Origin: Nemertoderma westbladi
Taxonomy: Eukaryota; Xenacoelomorpha; Nemertodermatida; Nemertodermatidae
Assembly (NCBI GenBank): GCA_032718475.1
Contig: JAUCBJ010002727.1
Span: 1 to 64,000 of the forward strand
Reading direction: 5' to 3'
DNA length: 64,000 nucleotides
Position numbers and translations under genes: made by a program. The notes beneath the pieces were generated by a model. The model saw nothing but the letters and a program-made list of their open reading frames with translations, did not search any database and was not told the origin of the DNA. Within the stretch, counting starts at the first letter, position 1; every line of letters starts with the position of its first letter. This document shows, piece after piece, positions 43,720-54,170 of this stretch.

Positions 43720-44935
43720 CAGATTCCATCCGCTGTCCCCGCCATCCCCTGTCTGCTGTTTGTCCAGCTGCATCCATCGCATTCCCTGTCTGCTGTTTGT
43801 CCAGCTGCATCCCTCGCCATCCCCTGTCTGCTGTTTTTCCAGCTGCATCCTTCGGCATCCCCTGTCTGCTGTTTGTCCAGCTGCATCCATCGGCATCCCC
43901 TGTCTGCTGTTTGTCCAGCTGCATCCCTCGCCATCCCGTGTCTGCTGTTCGTCCAGCTGCATCCCTCGCCATCCCCTGTCTACTGTTTGCTCAGCTGCAT
44001 CCATCGCATTCCCTGTCTGCTGTTTGTCCTGCTGCATCCCTCACCATCCCCTGTCTGCTGTTTGTCCAGCTGCATCCATCGCCACCCCCATTCTGCTGTT
44101 TGTCCAGCTGCATCCATCGCCAACCCCTGTATGCTGTTTGTCCAGCTGCATCCCTCGCCATCCCCGGTCTAATGTTTGCTCAGCTGCATCCATCGCATTT
44201 CCTGTCTGCTGTTTGTCCTGCTGCATCCCTCACCATCCCCTGTCTGCTGTTTGTCCAGCTGCATCCATCGCCACCCCCATTCTGCTGTTTTTCCAGCTGC
44301 ATCCTTCGGCATCCCCTGTCTGCTGTTTGCCCAGCTGCATCCATCGGCATCCCCTGTCTGCTGTTTGTCCAGCTGCATCCCTCGCCATCCCGTGTCTGCT
44401 GTTCGTCCAGCTGCATCCCTCGCCGTCCCCTGTCTACTGTTTGCTCAGCCGCATCCATCGCATTCCCTGTCTGCTGTTTGTCCTGCTGCATCCCTCACCA
44501 CCCCCTGTCTGCTGTTTGTCCAGCTGCATCCATCGCCACCCCCATTCTGCTGTTTGTCCAGCTGCATCCATCGGCAACCCCTGTATGCTGTTTGTCCAGC
44601 TGCATCCCTCGCCATCCCGTGTCTGCTGTTCGTCCAGCTGCATCCCTCGCCATCCCCTGTCTACTGTTTGTCCAGCCTCATCCATCGGCATCCCTTGTCT
44701 TCTGTTTGCCCAGCTGCATCCCTCGGCATCCCCTGTCTGCTGTTTGCCCAGCTGTATCCATCGGCATCCCCTGTCTGCTGTTTGCCCAGCTGCATTCCTC
44801 GCATCCCCTGTCTGCTGTTTGTCCAGCTGCATCCATGGGCATTCCCTGTCTGCTGTTTGCCCAGCTTCATCCTTCGGCCCCCTGAGTGCTGTTTGCCCAG
44901 CTGCATTCAACGGCATCCCCTGTCATTCCTTTAAC
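43720..44935. repeat. Tandem array, 37-38-bp unit, about 32 copies, open in several frames
   Basis: The unit carries CCCTGTCTGCTGTTTGTCCA followed by GCTGCAT. Since 38 is not divisible by three and the unit has no stop in most frames, overlapping ORFs of 405, 438 and 252 codons appear on the plus strand and several more on the minus strand, all translating the same repeat (CLLFVQLHPS, CCLSSCI and SAVCPAAS types). No start context, domain or unique sequence supports coding. Larger blocks recur within it (for example 43,990-44,180 versus 44,450-44,620). Confidence 0.92.
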
Positions 44936-45513
44936 TCATTCAATAGAAAAGAATCAACAACATTATTATCATTCCTTTTACATTATTTTCACTGCAAATT
45001 TTGCTTATTGAATTCGTACAATGTAAATTTATACCTATGCATCTGTAATGAAACTTTGTTCATTAATATAGGTTGAACCGTGTTATGGTACATACATACT
45101 CTTACAACCTTGGTTATTACCTTTCAACTTTCAATCACCCCCCCCCCCCCCCTCCCCGCATATTACAAACCCCATACAGTCTGGGTACACAGCATTCTTA
45201 ATATGTAATATATATATATAATGCAGCTGCAATGCAGCATGCCGATCCTAGTAGTAGTAGGGTACTGGCAATGTAATTCAACCTGAATTAAGAAACAATA
45301 AGAGATCACCAGTTGTGATAAGGAACTCAGTGCTGAGACCGTTTGGGAATACACCACTTAAAAACCCCATGCGATATCGGCACTCATTCACTTATTGATT
45401 TTCTTTTCTATATACATTTATGTTTAATCAATTACATCAACGATCCTTGTACCAATATGGTGTGCAACTGAGAGTTTGTAACTGAGAGTCTGTTTACTTT
45501 GGTAGAATAATTG
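44936..45513. other. Spacer with poly-C tract and LINE-tail fragment
   Basis: Fifteen consecutive C at 45,138-45,152. At 45,200-45,255 there is a (TA)n run plus ATAATGCAGCTGCAAT, as at 12,148. The bases before 45,514 (...AATTG) are the left flank of element Y. Confidence 0.5.
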
Positions 45514-46388
45514 TGTAAAGGCTTTTGCGTAATTAGCCGGTTATTTTCCCCGTAAAGTACTCTGTAGTTGGTTTAACCGGCATAAAAGGCCGTGTCCTTA
45601 CTGTATTGTTGTTTTAGAGGACATAAAAGCCATTTCTTCTGTATGTGTACTTTAGCGGACATGATTAGCAATTCTATGACGCAATAAGCCGGATCCTCTT
45701 GAAACAGTGTAGATACCATGACGACGGCTAACAGCTGATATTGCCACGTAGAACATCCCTTTGTTCTTTGTTCTCTCTTTGTCCGGTCGACCAATCAGAG
45801 CGTTTTTTTGTCTCTGTGTTGGAGATGGTATATAGAAACTAGGGAAGTGAGTCAGTATTGCGACTTACATTAAGTGGTTTGAAGTGAATCTAATGCTATT
45901 TTATAGGCCCTACACGTATTGTCTGTTGTTCTCCTTATATGTGACTAAAATTAGTGAAGGTCGGCAGATTAGTGTGCAGTATTGTGCAGTATTGTGTATG
46001 ATTGTGATTGATAACGAAGCATCTCCTAAAGAATGCGCCATATACGTGAATCTATAGCCATCCCGTTGCGTCTGGTTTAAGTCATAACTCTGTTTATATA
46101 TTTAGAGCGCCACGTCCTAAAGGAACTGTTAATATTTCCCGAAAGTGAATAATATTGTCAGAGATTATATATCAAGATCAGTCGAATAATACAGTAGGTC
46201 TATCCCGCAATACGATTAGGCTTCCGAATCCAGTCTCCCGGGTATATCCAGCGGGTGAATGATCGCGCATAGACTGGTTTCGGCTAATGTAGTGTATCAA
46301 ATATTTGTCGTAGGCTAAAGACTATCTATTATCTAGAAGACATCCTAATTTGGCAGGTTAAACTGCTAAAGGTCTGAAAGCGCGAACA
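45514..46388 (+). repeat. Element Y 5' LTR
   Basis: 875 bp, TGTAAAGGC...GCGCGAACA. A TATA-like GGTATATAGAAAC lies near 45,829 and fits a promoter. The end shares CTGCTAAAGGTCT-type sequence with the end of X's LTR. Confidence 0.92.
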
Positions 46389-48652
46389 ATAACGGATATA
46401 TCGTCTAATTGCAGGGTAGGCAATAAATACAGTTTAATATTGTTCTGGTAAGAACAATAACGAATAAAGCTTCTGTATTGCAGTAGGCAATAAAGCTGAA
46501 GTACCGGCATCCGGTACCCAGTAGGCCTGACTACCTAACCACCCGGACCGGTACCTACGGCAGTACAGGTACAGCAGTATTATTCGATTTTGATTATTAT
46601 ATACCAGTAGGTCTTAATAATTAATCGGGGATGCCTGGTTTTTATTGGGATTTTACTTAGGCCTATTTCTGTCAGTTTTATTTATTTGTAGGCCAATATT
46701 GAGCAGAAGGCGTGTAAGCCTGCTCAGATTGTACAGATAATTTGTAGGCTGGACTGTTGTCTAACTGTTGTTAAGTCTGAACGGATTACAGTGCATGTAG
46801 AGCATCTGTCCGATAAAGTGCTAGTTAGGAACGTAGGGGCTTCAAATGCTGTGAGGTAAACCCCCTTTGAAAGAATAAGTCATACTACTAGGTTAGAACG
46901 CATACTAACTAATCATTTCGGAGTCTGCATATACTGTGGTTTATTTAGGCTTGATAGTAGTCTGCCATCGTTTGGTCTGTACGTTGTTTGTGTAGTCTAT
47001 ACAGGTAGCGTATAATTCTTATTTAGATAATTTGTAGGCTGGATAGTTGTCTGGCTGTTGTTAGGTCGCTGAGGAAATTTCGGTGTGTGTAGAGTGTATG
47101 TCCGATAAAGTGCCAGTTGGGAACGTAGGGGCTTCCAGTGCTGTGAGGTAAACCCCCTCTGAAAGAATAAGTCGTACTACTAGGTTAGAACGCATACTAA
47201 CTAACCATTTCGGAGTCTGCATATACCGTGGTTTGTTTAGGCTTGATAGTAGTCTGTCAGTATTTGGTCTGCATTTTGTTTGAGTAGTCTGTACGCGTAG
47301 CGTAATATTTATTATTCAGAGTTTATGCGATTATTCGCAACATTCATTCCCCAAGTTTGTTCCTACAGTAATTGTGCTTGTTATACATACCGTTACAGTT
47401 AAACTAACTCCGGTACTACATCAGGGCTGCTCGGCGTAGGTAAAGACTGGAGATTTTGTGCTTTGGTCACTCCGGCAGATACCGTGGTTCTTTTAGCTGT
47501 TCAAGTATTTTTAACTACTGATTATTTGTTGTACAAGTACTTGTACCTAATTTAGGGTTTAGTGTACAGTGCTTTCCGAAGGCAATTAGTGTGTAGGCAG
47601 TATATTTGTGTTGTAAAGTGGTTAATAGGCACGTTGGTTCTGGTAGACCGCGGTAATTAACTTCTGGGTAGGAACACTCCGTGATACATAACGTAGTACT
47701 TATAGCGATACGGCTATAAGTCGTCAGACGGTGGTATTTTCCTATCTGGACAACGCAGTATATTTACTACTACTTATTATTTTCAAATACCGTAGTACTC
47801 TGTCCGTTGTAATAACCAGATATTCTAACCCTTTGTTAGGCTGGTTAGTAGACTTCTTGTAAAATTACCCTAAAAATTCGTATTTGTGTATTTGTATTTT
47901 TTTTTGTGTTTATTTAGAGATTGTAATCTCAACCCGAATTGTATGTAATTTGTAGTATTAAGTAACTTAGGCAAATTAGAATTATTTGTTTTAGTGTCCA
48001 ACAAGTAGCACTCCACTGAGAGCGCACAGCTCCTGTGTAGTGACTCCCCCAGAAATAATAACATTTATTTCAAATATTGACAAAACCCATTAAACGGGTA
48101 TATATATATTATAAATCAACTCAAACAATTTATAAATAGTAGGCCTGCCATACAACAATTAGGCCTAAATATCAGTTGGACTACTGCTTAAATAACGGTA
48201 ATAAAGTAAGTTAAAGTAACCAAGTAACCCTTAAAAATTCAGAAATTCAGTTATTCTAAGAATAATTGACATACCGGTATTTACGATAGGCCTATTATAT
48301 ATTTAGAAATTTAGGCTGAAATTATACCGGTATTCTGTAATTAATTCTAGTTAATAATTATACTTATATATACTATAAGTGTAAACTGCATACCGGTATT
48401 CACGATAGGCCTATTATATATTTATATATACTTGTGCTGAAAGTACATACCGGTATTCTGTGAAAAATCTAGTCTGTGACAATACTTATATATATATACT
48501 ATAAGCATACCGGTATTCTAATATATTAAATACATATTACGCTACACTGAGTAGCAGTATCAGTAATTAATTACTAGGCTAACAGTGATACTGAATTGCT
48601 AGGCTTGCTTAAACTGTAATATAGCAGTAGGCATTCAACTGTACGAACCAAC
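46389..48652 (+). promoter_or_regulatory. Element Y long 5' leader
   Basis: 2.26 kb without long ORFs. A 290-bp tandem duplication starts with GATAATTTGTAGGCTGG at 46,736 and 47,026; each copy contains a GGTAAACCCCC motif. Further on, two approximately 130-bp copies with ACCGGTAT palindromes lie at about 48,268-48,520. Both features match element X. Possible roles are packaging or internal ribosome entry (inference only). Confidence 0.7.
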
Positions 48653-49027
48653 ATGTCTGACACAAAGCAAAACCTGTCGGACAGTCTCCTAGATACTACC
48701 ATCTGTGACCCAGACAGGAGTGTGGAACGTGAGGGACCGAAATTCAATTCACCTCCTACTGTAAGAAAGATCATCCCTCCAGTAGTAATATCAGACCCTA
48801 GGCTGGTTCAACACCGTAGGTCTATCATAGGCACTCGAGCTCAGGTCAAGCGGGACCAAGAAGCAGCAGAACAGCAACAACCCGTGAGCCAAGAACTTAT
48901 TTCTCAACGCCCCGACCACTCCAGTAGTGAGGATACTGTAGAGCTGGCACCCGAGCACGGCGCAAAGATGACAGATGTGGTTTATTCGGACCCCCTTCTC
49001 ATCCTTCCTGCAGCCGTACTGCACTAG
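48653..49027 (+). CDS. Element Y: Gag N-terminal frame
   Basis: 124 codons starting MSDTKQNLSDSLLD, the same start as element X Gag. It is followed, after overlap with the long frame (from 48,975), by a move of +1. Either a one-base indel has occurred, or a frameshift joins the two during translation. The region is hydrophilic, Gln/Ser/Arg-rich with no recognised domain. Confidence 0.7.
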   Translation: MSDTKQNLSDSLLDTTICDPDRSVEREGPKFNSPPTVRKIIPPVVISDPRLVQHRRSIIGTRAQVKRDQEAAEQQQPVSQELISQRPDHSSSEDTVELAPEHGAKMTDVVYSDPLLILPAAVLH

Positions 49028-52000
49028 GTTATTGATTGCGGTGGAAGAACACCAGATCGATTGGGCGAGAAATAAGCAATCGACTAAAGATAGTTATGCG
49101 GGATACACAAGGGAAGAACTGAAGTCTATTGTCGAGTCGCAATGGAACTTCCCCGGACCCGGACTCCCGTTTGATTTATCAGAAGCTGCCTGGGAAGATA
49201 TACACAGGATGGGAGTAACCAAGGAAACCATCGATCCAGCTGTGTGGAAGAGGTCCGCAGCTGGATACGCACAGGGATTCTTCAGCTCTATGGAGCGAGT
49301 AGAAAAACAACTGTTTCAACAACCCCAAGGACCTCAAGAGCAGGGACAACTGCTTTATCAAGTTAGAGAAAGAATTCTACGAATCAGGCTAATATTATCA
49401 GCCTTTGAGGAGGCTTCTAAAAGAAGACAAGACACGTCGTTGCAAGTTGCTGTAAAGACTTGGTTTCAAAAGGTGAGTCTCCAGGTTCAAGGAACAGCTC
49501 AGTGGAAAGCTCAGCTAGATGAGCACTCAACCCATGGAGAATCAACAGACGCTACATTTTCCCAAGTGGAGAGTGAAGCGACGGCAGAGAAACCACATAA
49601 GAGGGATGCCATTGACATTTATCTGTCAGACTATCAACGTTTTTTAGGTGATGAAGAGTTGAGGAGAAGGCTGGATGGACTTAGCCCTAATAGTGAAGGA
49701 ACCCAGCGTGTGTTGGACGCCATCGATGTGGATATGAGAGCTGCGAACCAAGCTAAATTTGATGAACAACTCCGCATCACTAGAGTCCAAGAAGAACAAG
49801 TGAAGAAAAAACGTATAGAAGACAGAAAGGCAGCAGCAGTGGCAGCAGCAGTGGCAGCTGCAGAAGCAGAAAGAAAAGCGGCAGTGGCAGCGGCAGAGGC
49901 AGAGGCAGAAGCGGAAAGAAAGGCGGCAGAGGCAGAGGCAGAAGCGGAAAGAAAAGTGGCAGCGGCAGCGGCCGAAGCGGAAAGAAAGGCGGCAGTGACA
50001 GCGGCAGAGGCAGTAGCAGAAGCAGAACGGAGAGCTTCTGAAGAAACCACCCAATTAGAATTGGAAAACATTCAGGAGAATCAAGACTGCATAAATAAAC
50101 AGTTAACAGCTAGTAATATGCAGATGATGAGTCGATCTACTCCCAAAAGACAGGGATATACATCATCTCAGGAAGGCGATACCACCGAAGGCAGAGGAAA
50201 TAGATCTCGTCTAAGCAGACGTAGAAGAACATCCCACCGTCAGAAATTGCCTGATCTGCCCCCAGCTGTTAGAAGGCAACTAAATGACACAGATTTAGGT
50301 AGTACAGAACCCACAGACCAAATAATTAAAATAGAAAGACTCCCTACTATAGTAGATGAGCCTGAAATAATTAGGCCTGTTCTTGAAATCACCCCTTCGG
50401 TGATAGAGACACCTGTGCTCCCAGAACCCACCTTTAAATTCCCTTTACACAGCACCAAATTATCTGTGCCTAGAGGAACAGCCCCTGAAGCAGTGTCGGT
50501 CCTGGACTCCGAGCGAAATATAAAGGATATATCGCCCGTAGTCCCTCGTCTGCCCACTACGACGTTGGCGGATCCCGCTTCGGCGGTTGATTGGGTAGAC
50601 GAGAGACGGCGGGGGATGGACATTCTCCTCGGAGAGATGAAGGAGAATCGAGTGCGCTCCTCCCTACAGGTCCGAGAGTTAGAAGGGACTGTTCAACAGT
50701 TAAGGGGAACCGTAAAGGAAAGTAGGTTAGAGTTGCAAGAAGTGCAGCAAAGTATCGCGCTAGAACGCGATAAATTAGTAAATTTACAAAGGGGTATACC
50801 ACCACCCCCGGTAACAATGTGTCAACCTGTTAGGTCTGAAGTATCTCATGCGCAAGGTGTGGAGCCTACACGCATATATACTGCTATCGAAGTAGAAACT
50901 CCTATAGTGAACCCTATTAAGGGTAATTATAGACCTGTTGATAATGATATTCCCTATAGACCTGATCATAATCCGAGAAATTTATATACCGATAACTCGA
51001 TATTAAATAACACGATGGCCCAAGAAAGTTTTACGCGTCAAATGGCTAGAACCGAAGCCCGGCAAGCCGTAAAGGTGGGAGAGATCGTCAAGTTCAATGG
51101 AGATGAGATGAAATGGTTACCTTTTAATGAATATTACAAAGATAACATACAGAACTCTGTGTTATCTAATGGAGAGAAACTTAGATTCCTCATCGAGTGC
51201 TTGGAAGGATCTCCCAAGTTAATGGCGTTAAAGTTTATTGGACATCCAGACGGATTAAGACAAGTTTGGGATACACTAAACATCAGGTATGGTAATAGGA
51301 ATAACATAGCTAAATATTTGTATGCAAAATTAGTAGCGCCCCGAAAGTTCATTAGCAGCGGGATAATAGAGTTTTCCGATGAGATTCAGGAGATCTGTAG
51401 ACAATTAGATTGGTTAGGTAAGTCTCATGAATATCATAGTTCTATGGTTATTGGAGCCGTGGCCTCTACTTTACCGAAGGGTGGAGTAGGTACACGCTGG
51501 GATAAGAAAGTGTTGTACATGATGGAACAACAACGACGAGACCCTACCATGGCTGATCTTATGTCATTCTTAGATGGAGAAGTGAAATTACAGCTCCTAA
51601 AACAGTCCAGAGAGAAGACACCGGAAAACAAGGTAAGTGAGAAACCCATCTCTAGGAGAAAGGTAACACCAGTGTGTTATACAGACGATGGCGAAAGCCA
51701 GACTTCTCAAGGAGAGGATAGCGGGAAAGACACTGAAAGATCTTATTATGTCAATAAAACGCCTAAAGACCAGGTAAGTAAATTCAAGTCTCGAACCAAT
51801 GACAGGAGAGAACAGGTAAGAAAAACTCCTCCTACGTCTCCCAAGAGAATTCAGGTGAGAAAGCCCGAAGAAAGAACGAGTGTGCACAATGTTATTCAAA
51901 ATAAGGTAAGTAACATCAAACCGAAATGTGCGCTATGTGACGGGACTCACCGTTTAAATATGTGTGATGAATTCCTGAAGAAATCATTAGCGGAGAGACG

Positions 52001-54170
52001 GGAAGTCATGTGGGATAAGCGGTTGTGTTATAATTGCCTCAGACAAGGACACCAACGGCGAACCTGTTACTCCGACACAAGGTGTGCAAAGTGCGGTACG
52101 AAACATCATATCTTGTTGCACACTGAATTCGAGCGAAATAGTCCGAGTCAGGTAAGTGATTCCGAACTACATGTCCAATTCAGTGATGTGAACGACACTG
52201 ATCAATCTGAGATGGAAGGATTCTATACGGACGAGTTCTCCGACGAAAACGAATCCTGTTACATGATAAATACCGCAGTGTATCGAGCACTCACGTATGA
52301 AAAAGATACAGACAGCGACCTCACCCTAACTACTTCTGATCGACAACCATCTTGGAAAGCGCCATCTTCCAATGTAGGAATCCGAGAATTTCCTGTAGTA
52401 CAGGTAAGGGTCCACGGACCTAAAAGGAGTTATGTAGTGAACGCCCTCCTTGACTCCGGTAGTACAGGAACATTCATCGACAAAGAACTAGCCGAAGACA
52501 TCTTTGCTGGACAACCCAAGTTCCGAACTAAGCTAAACATGTCAGGAATTATGCAGGTTTGGAAATCTACAGTAATCGCGGATTATTATGTAGGTGCGTT
52601 GTCCACCCCCCAGGATGAACTAGGAGAACATAGTATAAGGTCAGTAAAAATGGTGGCGATAAAGAACTTCGCTACCACCCAAGTGGAACCTTATAACTGG
52701 GATGAGGACGATTTCACCCAGCAGCTGGAAATACCTAGATTCAACACCGATTACCCTGGAGTGCAAATACTCATCGGTCAAAACGCGCATGAAGCGCTCG
52801 AGACATTGGAGAAACGGCCCGCTCAACCGCAACCACTACAAGCTTATGCGGGAAGAACTAGAGTGGGTTGGTACTTTACTGGCCCTTCCCGTAGAACTCT
52901 CATGGAAAGATTACCGAAAGACCAGGTATGTCAAGTGAGAGAATGGGAAGTCGAGAGCAGTGAGTTAGACGATCCAACTGAGGGAACACCATACTCCTCA
53001 GATAATGACGATGTCCACCAACTTTTTGACGAGGAGAATGCCATCGATCTCCTTAAGGAAAACGAGACTTGGCAAAACCAAGTGAACTTATGTCAACTCC
53101 TTCTTCCATCAGAGCGAGACGACTATAACGACGAGCTTAATGACGTCATTGAACGTTATAATGCCAAGACTCGGGACGAACACGCCGTACGATTCTTTAC
53201 TCAAGAGGCTGTAGAGCCCAATTCCTATGATAAGGCCCTATCGGTAGAGGAAGAAAGAGCCAAGCAGATCCAAGAGACAACTACACGTTTTCTTAAAGAT
53301 CAAGGTAGATATGAGATCGGTCTACCTTTCCGAAAGCGAGAACCAAAGTTCGTAAACAACAGACCCTTGGCGGAGAAAAGAATTGCTCAACTACATCGAC
53401 GCCTTACGGCAAATTCTTCAGCTAAAGAAATGTATCAAACGCAGTTGAAGAAGTTTATTAGCAAGGGATATGCGGAGCTAGTACCGGAAGAAACACCTAT
53501 AACTGAGAGAACGTATTATTTAACTCACCATTACGTTCCCAAACCCGGTAAACCACATGAGGTACGAGTGGTGTTTGACGGCTCCGCCCTCTATATGGGC
53601 CAATCCCTTAATTCTGAATTGCTACCCGGACCCAACTTACTCCAATCATTGTTGGGAATACTTTTAAGATTAAGACAATATTCCATTGCTTTCGCCTCAG
53701 ATATAGAAGGCATGTTCTTACAAGTCAAAGCGCTGGATAGGGATCGAGATAGCCTACGATTTCTGTGGTGGCCTGAAGGAGACCTCAACCAGAAACCGGT
53801 GGAGTACTGGATGACCATCCAAGCTTTTGGGATAATCTCGAGCCCTTCAAACGCCTGTTCCGTGGTGCGCACCACTGCGGATGACAACCGAGACGCCTTC
53901 TCTAAAGAGGTGATTGACAACATTAAGCGGGATATATACATGGACGACAATCTAAAGTCCCTTCCATCAGTCGAAGAAGCCATCGATGTCGCTAGAGGAA
54001 CGGTAGAGTGCTTAAAAAGAGGTGGATTTCGATTAACTAAATTCACCAGCAACTCCCGTGAGTTTCTGGAGTCGATCCCGGTAGAAGATCGAGGAGCGAA
54101 AGATCTGGATCTAATAAAAGATGATCTCCCAGAAACTAAGACCCTTGGTTTGAAATGGGACGCAGAATGA
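48975..54170 (+). CDS. Element Y: Gag-protease-reverse transcriptase frame (ends at in-frame TGA)
   Basis: 1731 codons from the first ATG in this frame, which is probably not the true start. An Ala/Glu/Arg repeat (AEAEAERKAA type, about 282-353) is followed by coiled coil (about 520-600) and the DUF1759-like Gag core (about 705-830). Zinc motifs at about 982-1050 include CYNCLRQGHQRRTC. The aspartic protease site ALLDSGSTGTF is near 1158. RT begins near 1500: HHYVPKPGKPHEVRVVFDGS, ASDIEGMFLQV and catalytic YMDD near 1654. The frame stops at TGA (54,168-54,170) just after the GLKWDAE block and continues open beyond it. The proteins would form the particle, mature it and copy RNA to DNA. Confidence 0.92.
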   Translation: MWFIRTPFSSFLQPYCTRLLIAVEEHQIDWARNKQSTKDSYAGYTREELKSIVESQWNFPGPGLPFDLSEAAWEDIHRMGVTKETIDPAVWKRSAAGYAQGFFSSMERVEKQLFQQPQGPQEQGQLLYQVRERILRIRLILSAFEEASKRRQDTSLQVAVKTWFQKVSLQVQGTAQWKAQLDEHSTHGESTDATFSQVESEATAEKPHKRDAIDIYLSDYQRFLGDEELRRRLDGLSPNSEGTQRVLDAIDVDMRAANQAKFDEQLRITRVQEEQVKKKRIEDRKAAAVAAAVAAAEAERKAAVAAAEAEAEAERKAAEAEAEAERKVAAAAAEAERKAAVTAAEAVAEAERRASEETTQLELENIQENQDCINKQLTASNMQMMSRSTPKRQGYTSSQEGDTTEGRGNRSRLSRRRRTSHRQKLPDLPPAVRRQLNDTDLGSTEPTDQIIKIERLPTIVDEPEIIRPVLEITPSVIETPVLPEPTFKFPLHSTKLSVPRGTAPEAVSVLDSERNIKDISPVVPRLPTTTLADPASAVDWVDERRRGMDILLGEMKENRVRSSLQVRELEGTVQQLRGTVKESRLELQEVQQSIALERDKLVNLQRGIPPPPVTMCQPVRSEVSHAQGVEPTRIYTAIEVETPIVNPIKGNYRPVDNDIPYRPDHNPRNLYTDNSILNNTMAQESFTRQMARTEARQAVKVGEIVKFNGDEMKWLPFNEYYKDNIQNSVLSNGEKLRFLIECLEGSPKLMALKFIGHPDGLRQVWDTLNIRYGNRNNIAKYLYAKLVAPRKFISSGIIEFSDEIQEICRQLDWLGKSHEYHSSMVIGAVASTLPKGGVGTRWDKKVLYMMEQQRRDPTMADLMSFLDGEVKLQLLKQSREKTPENKVSEKPISRRKVTPVCYTDDGESQTSQGEDSGKDTERSYYVNKTPKDQVSKFKSRTNDRREQVRKTPPTSPKRIQVRKPEERTSVHNVIQNKVSNIKPKCALCDGTHRLNMCDEFLKKSLAERREVMWDKRLCYNCLRQGHQRRTCYSDTRCAKCGTKHHILLHTEFERNSPSQVSDSELHVQFSDVNDTDQSEMEGFYTDEFSDENESCYMINTAVYRALTYEKDTDSDLTLTTSDRQPSWKAPSSNVGIREFPVVQVRVHGPKRSYVVNALLDSGSTGTFIDKELAEDIFAGQPKFRTKLNMSGIMQVWKSTVIADYYVGALSTPQDELGEHSIRSVKMVAIKNFATTQVEPYNWDEDDFTQQLEIPRFNTDYPGVQILIGQNAHEALETLEKRPAQPQPLQAYAGRTRVGWYFTGPSRRTLMERLPKDQVCQVREWEVESSELDDPTEGTPYSSDNDDVHQLFDEENAIDLLKENETWQNQVNLCQLLLPSERDDYNDELNDVIERYNAKTRDEHAVRFFTQEAVEPNSYDKALSVEEERAKQIQETTTRFLKDQGRYEIGLPFRKREPKFVNNRPLAEKRIAQLHRRLTANSSAKEMYQTQLKKFISKGYAELVPEETPITERTYYLTHHYVPKPGKPHEVRVVFDGSALYMGQSLNSELLPGPNLLQSLLGILLRLRQYSIAFASDIEGMFLQVKALDRDRDSLRFLWWPEGDLNQKPVEYWMTIQAFGIISSPSNACSVVRTTADDNRDAFSKEVIDNIKRDIYMDDNLKSLPSVEEAIDVARGTVECLKRGGFRLTKFTSNSREFLESIPVEDRGAKDLDLIKDDLPETKTLGLKWDAE

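Noticed and set aside
43668-45076. Overlapping ORFs of 405, 438 and 252 codons
   Set aside because: All translate the same 38-bp tandem unit in different frames; no unique domain or start context.
49634-50071. Minus-strand 136-145-codon ORFs under Y Gag
   Set aside because: Mirror of the Ala/Glu codon repeat on the plus strand.
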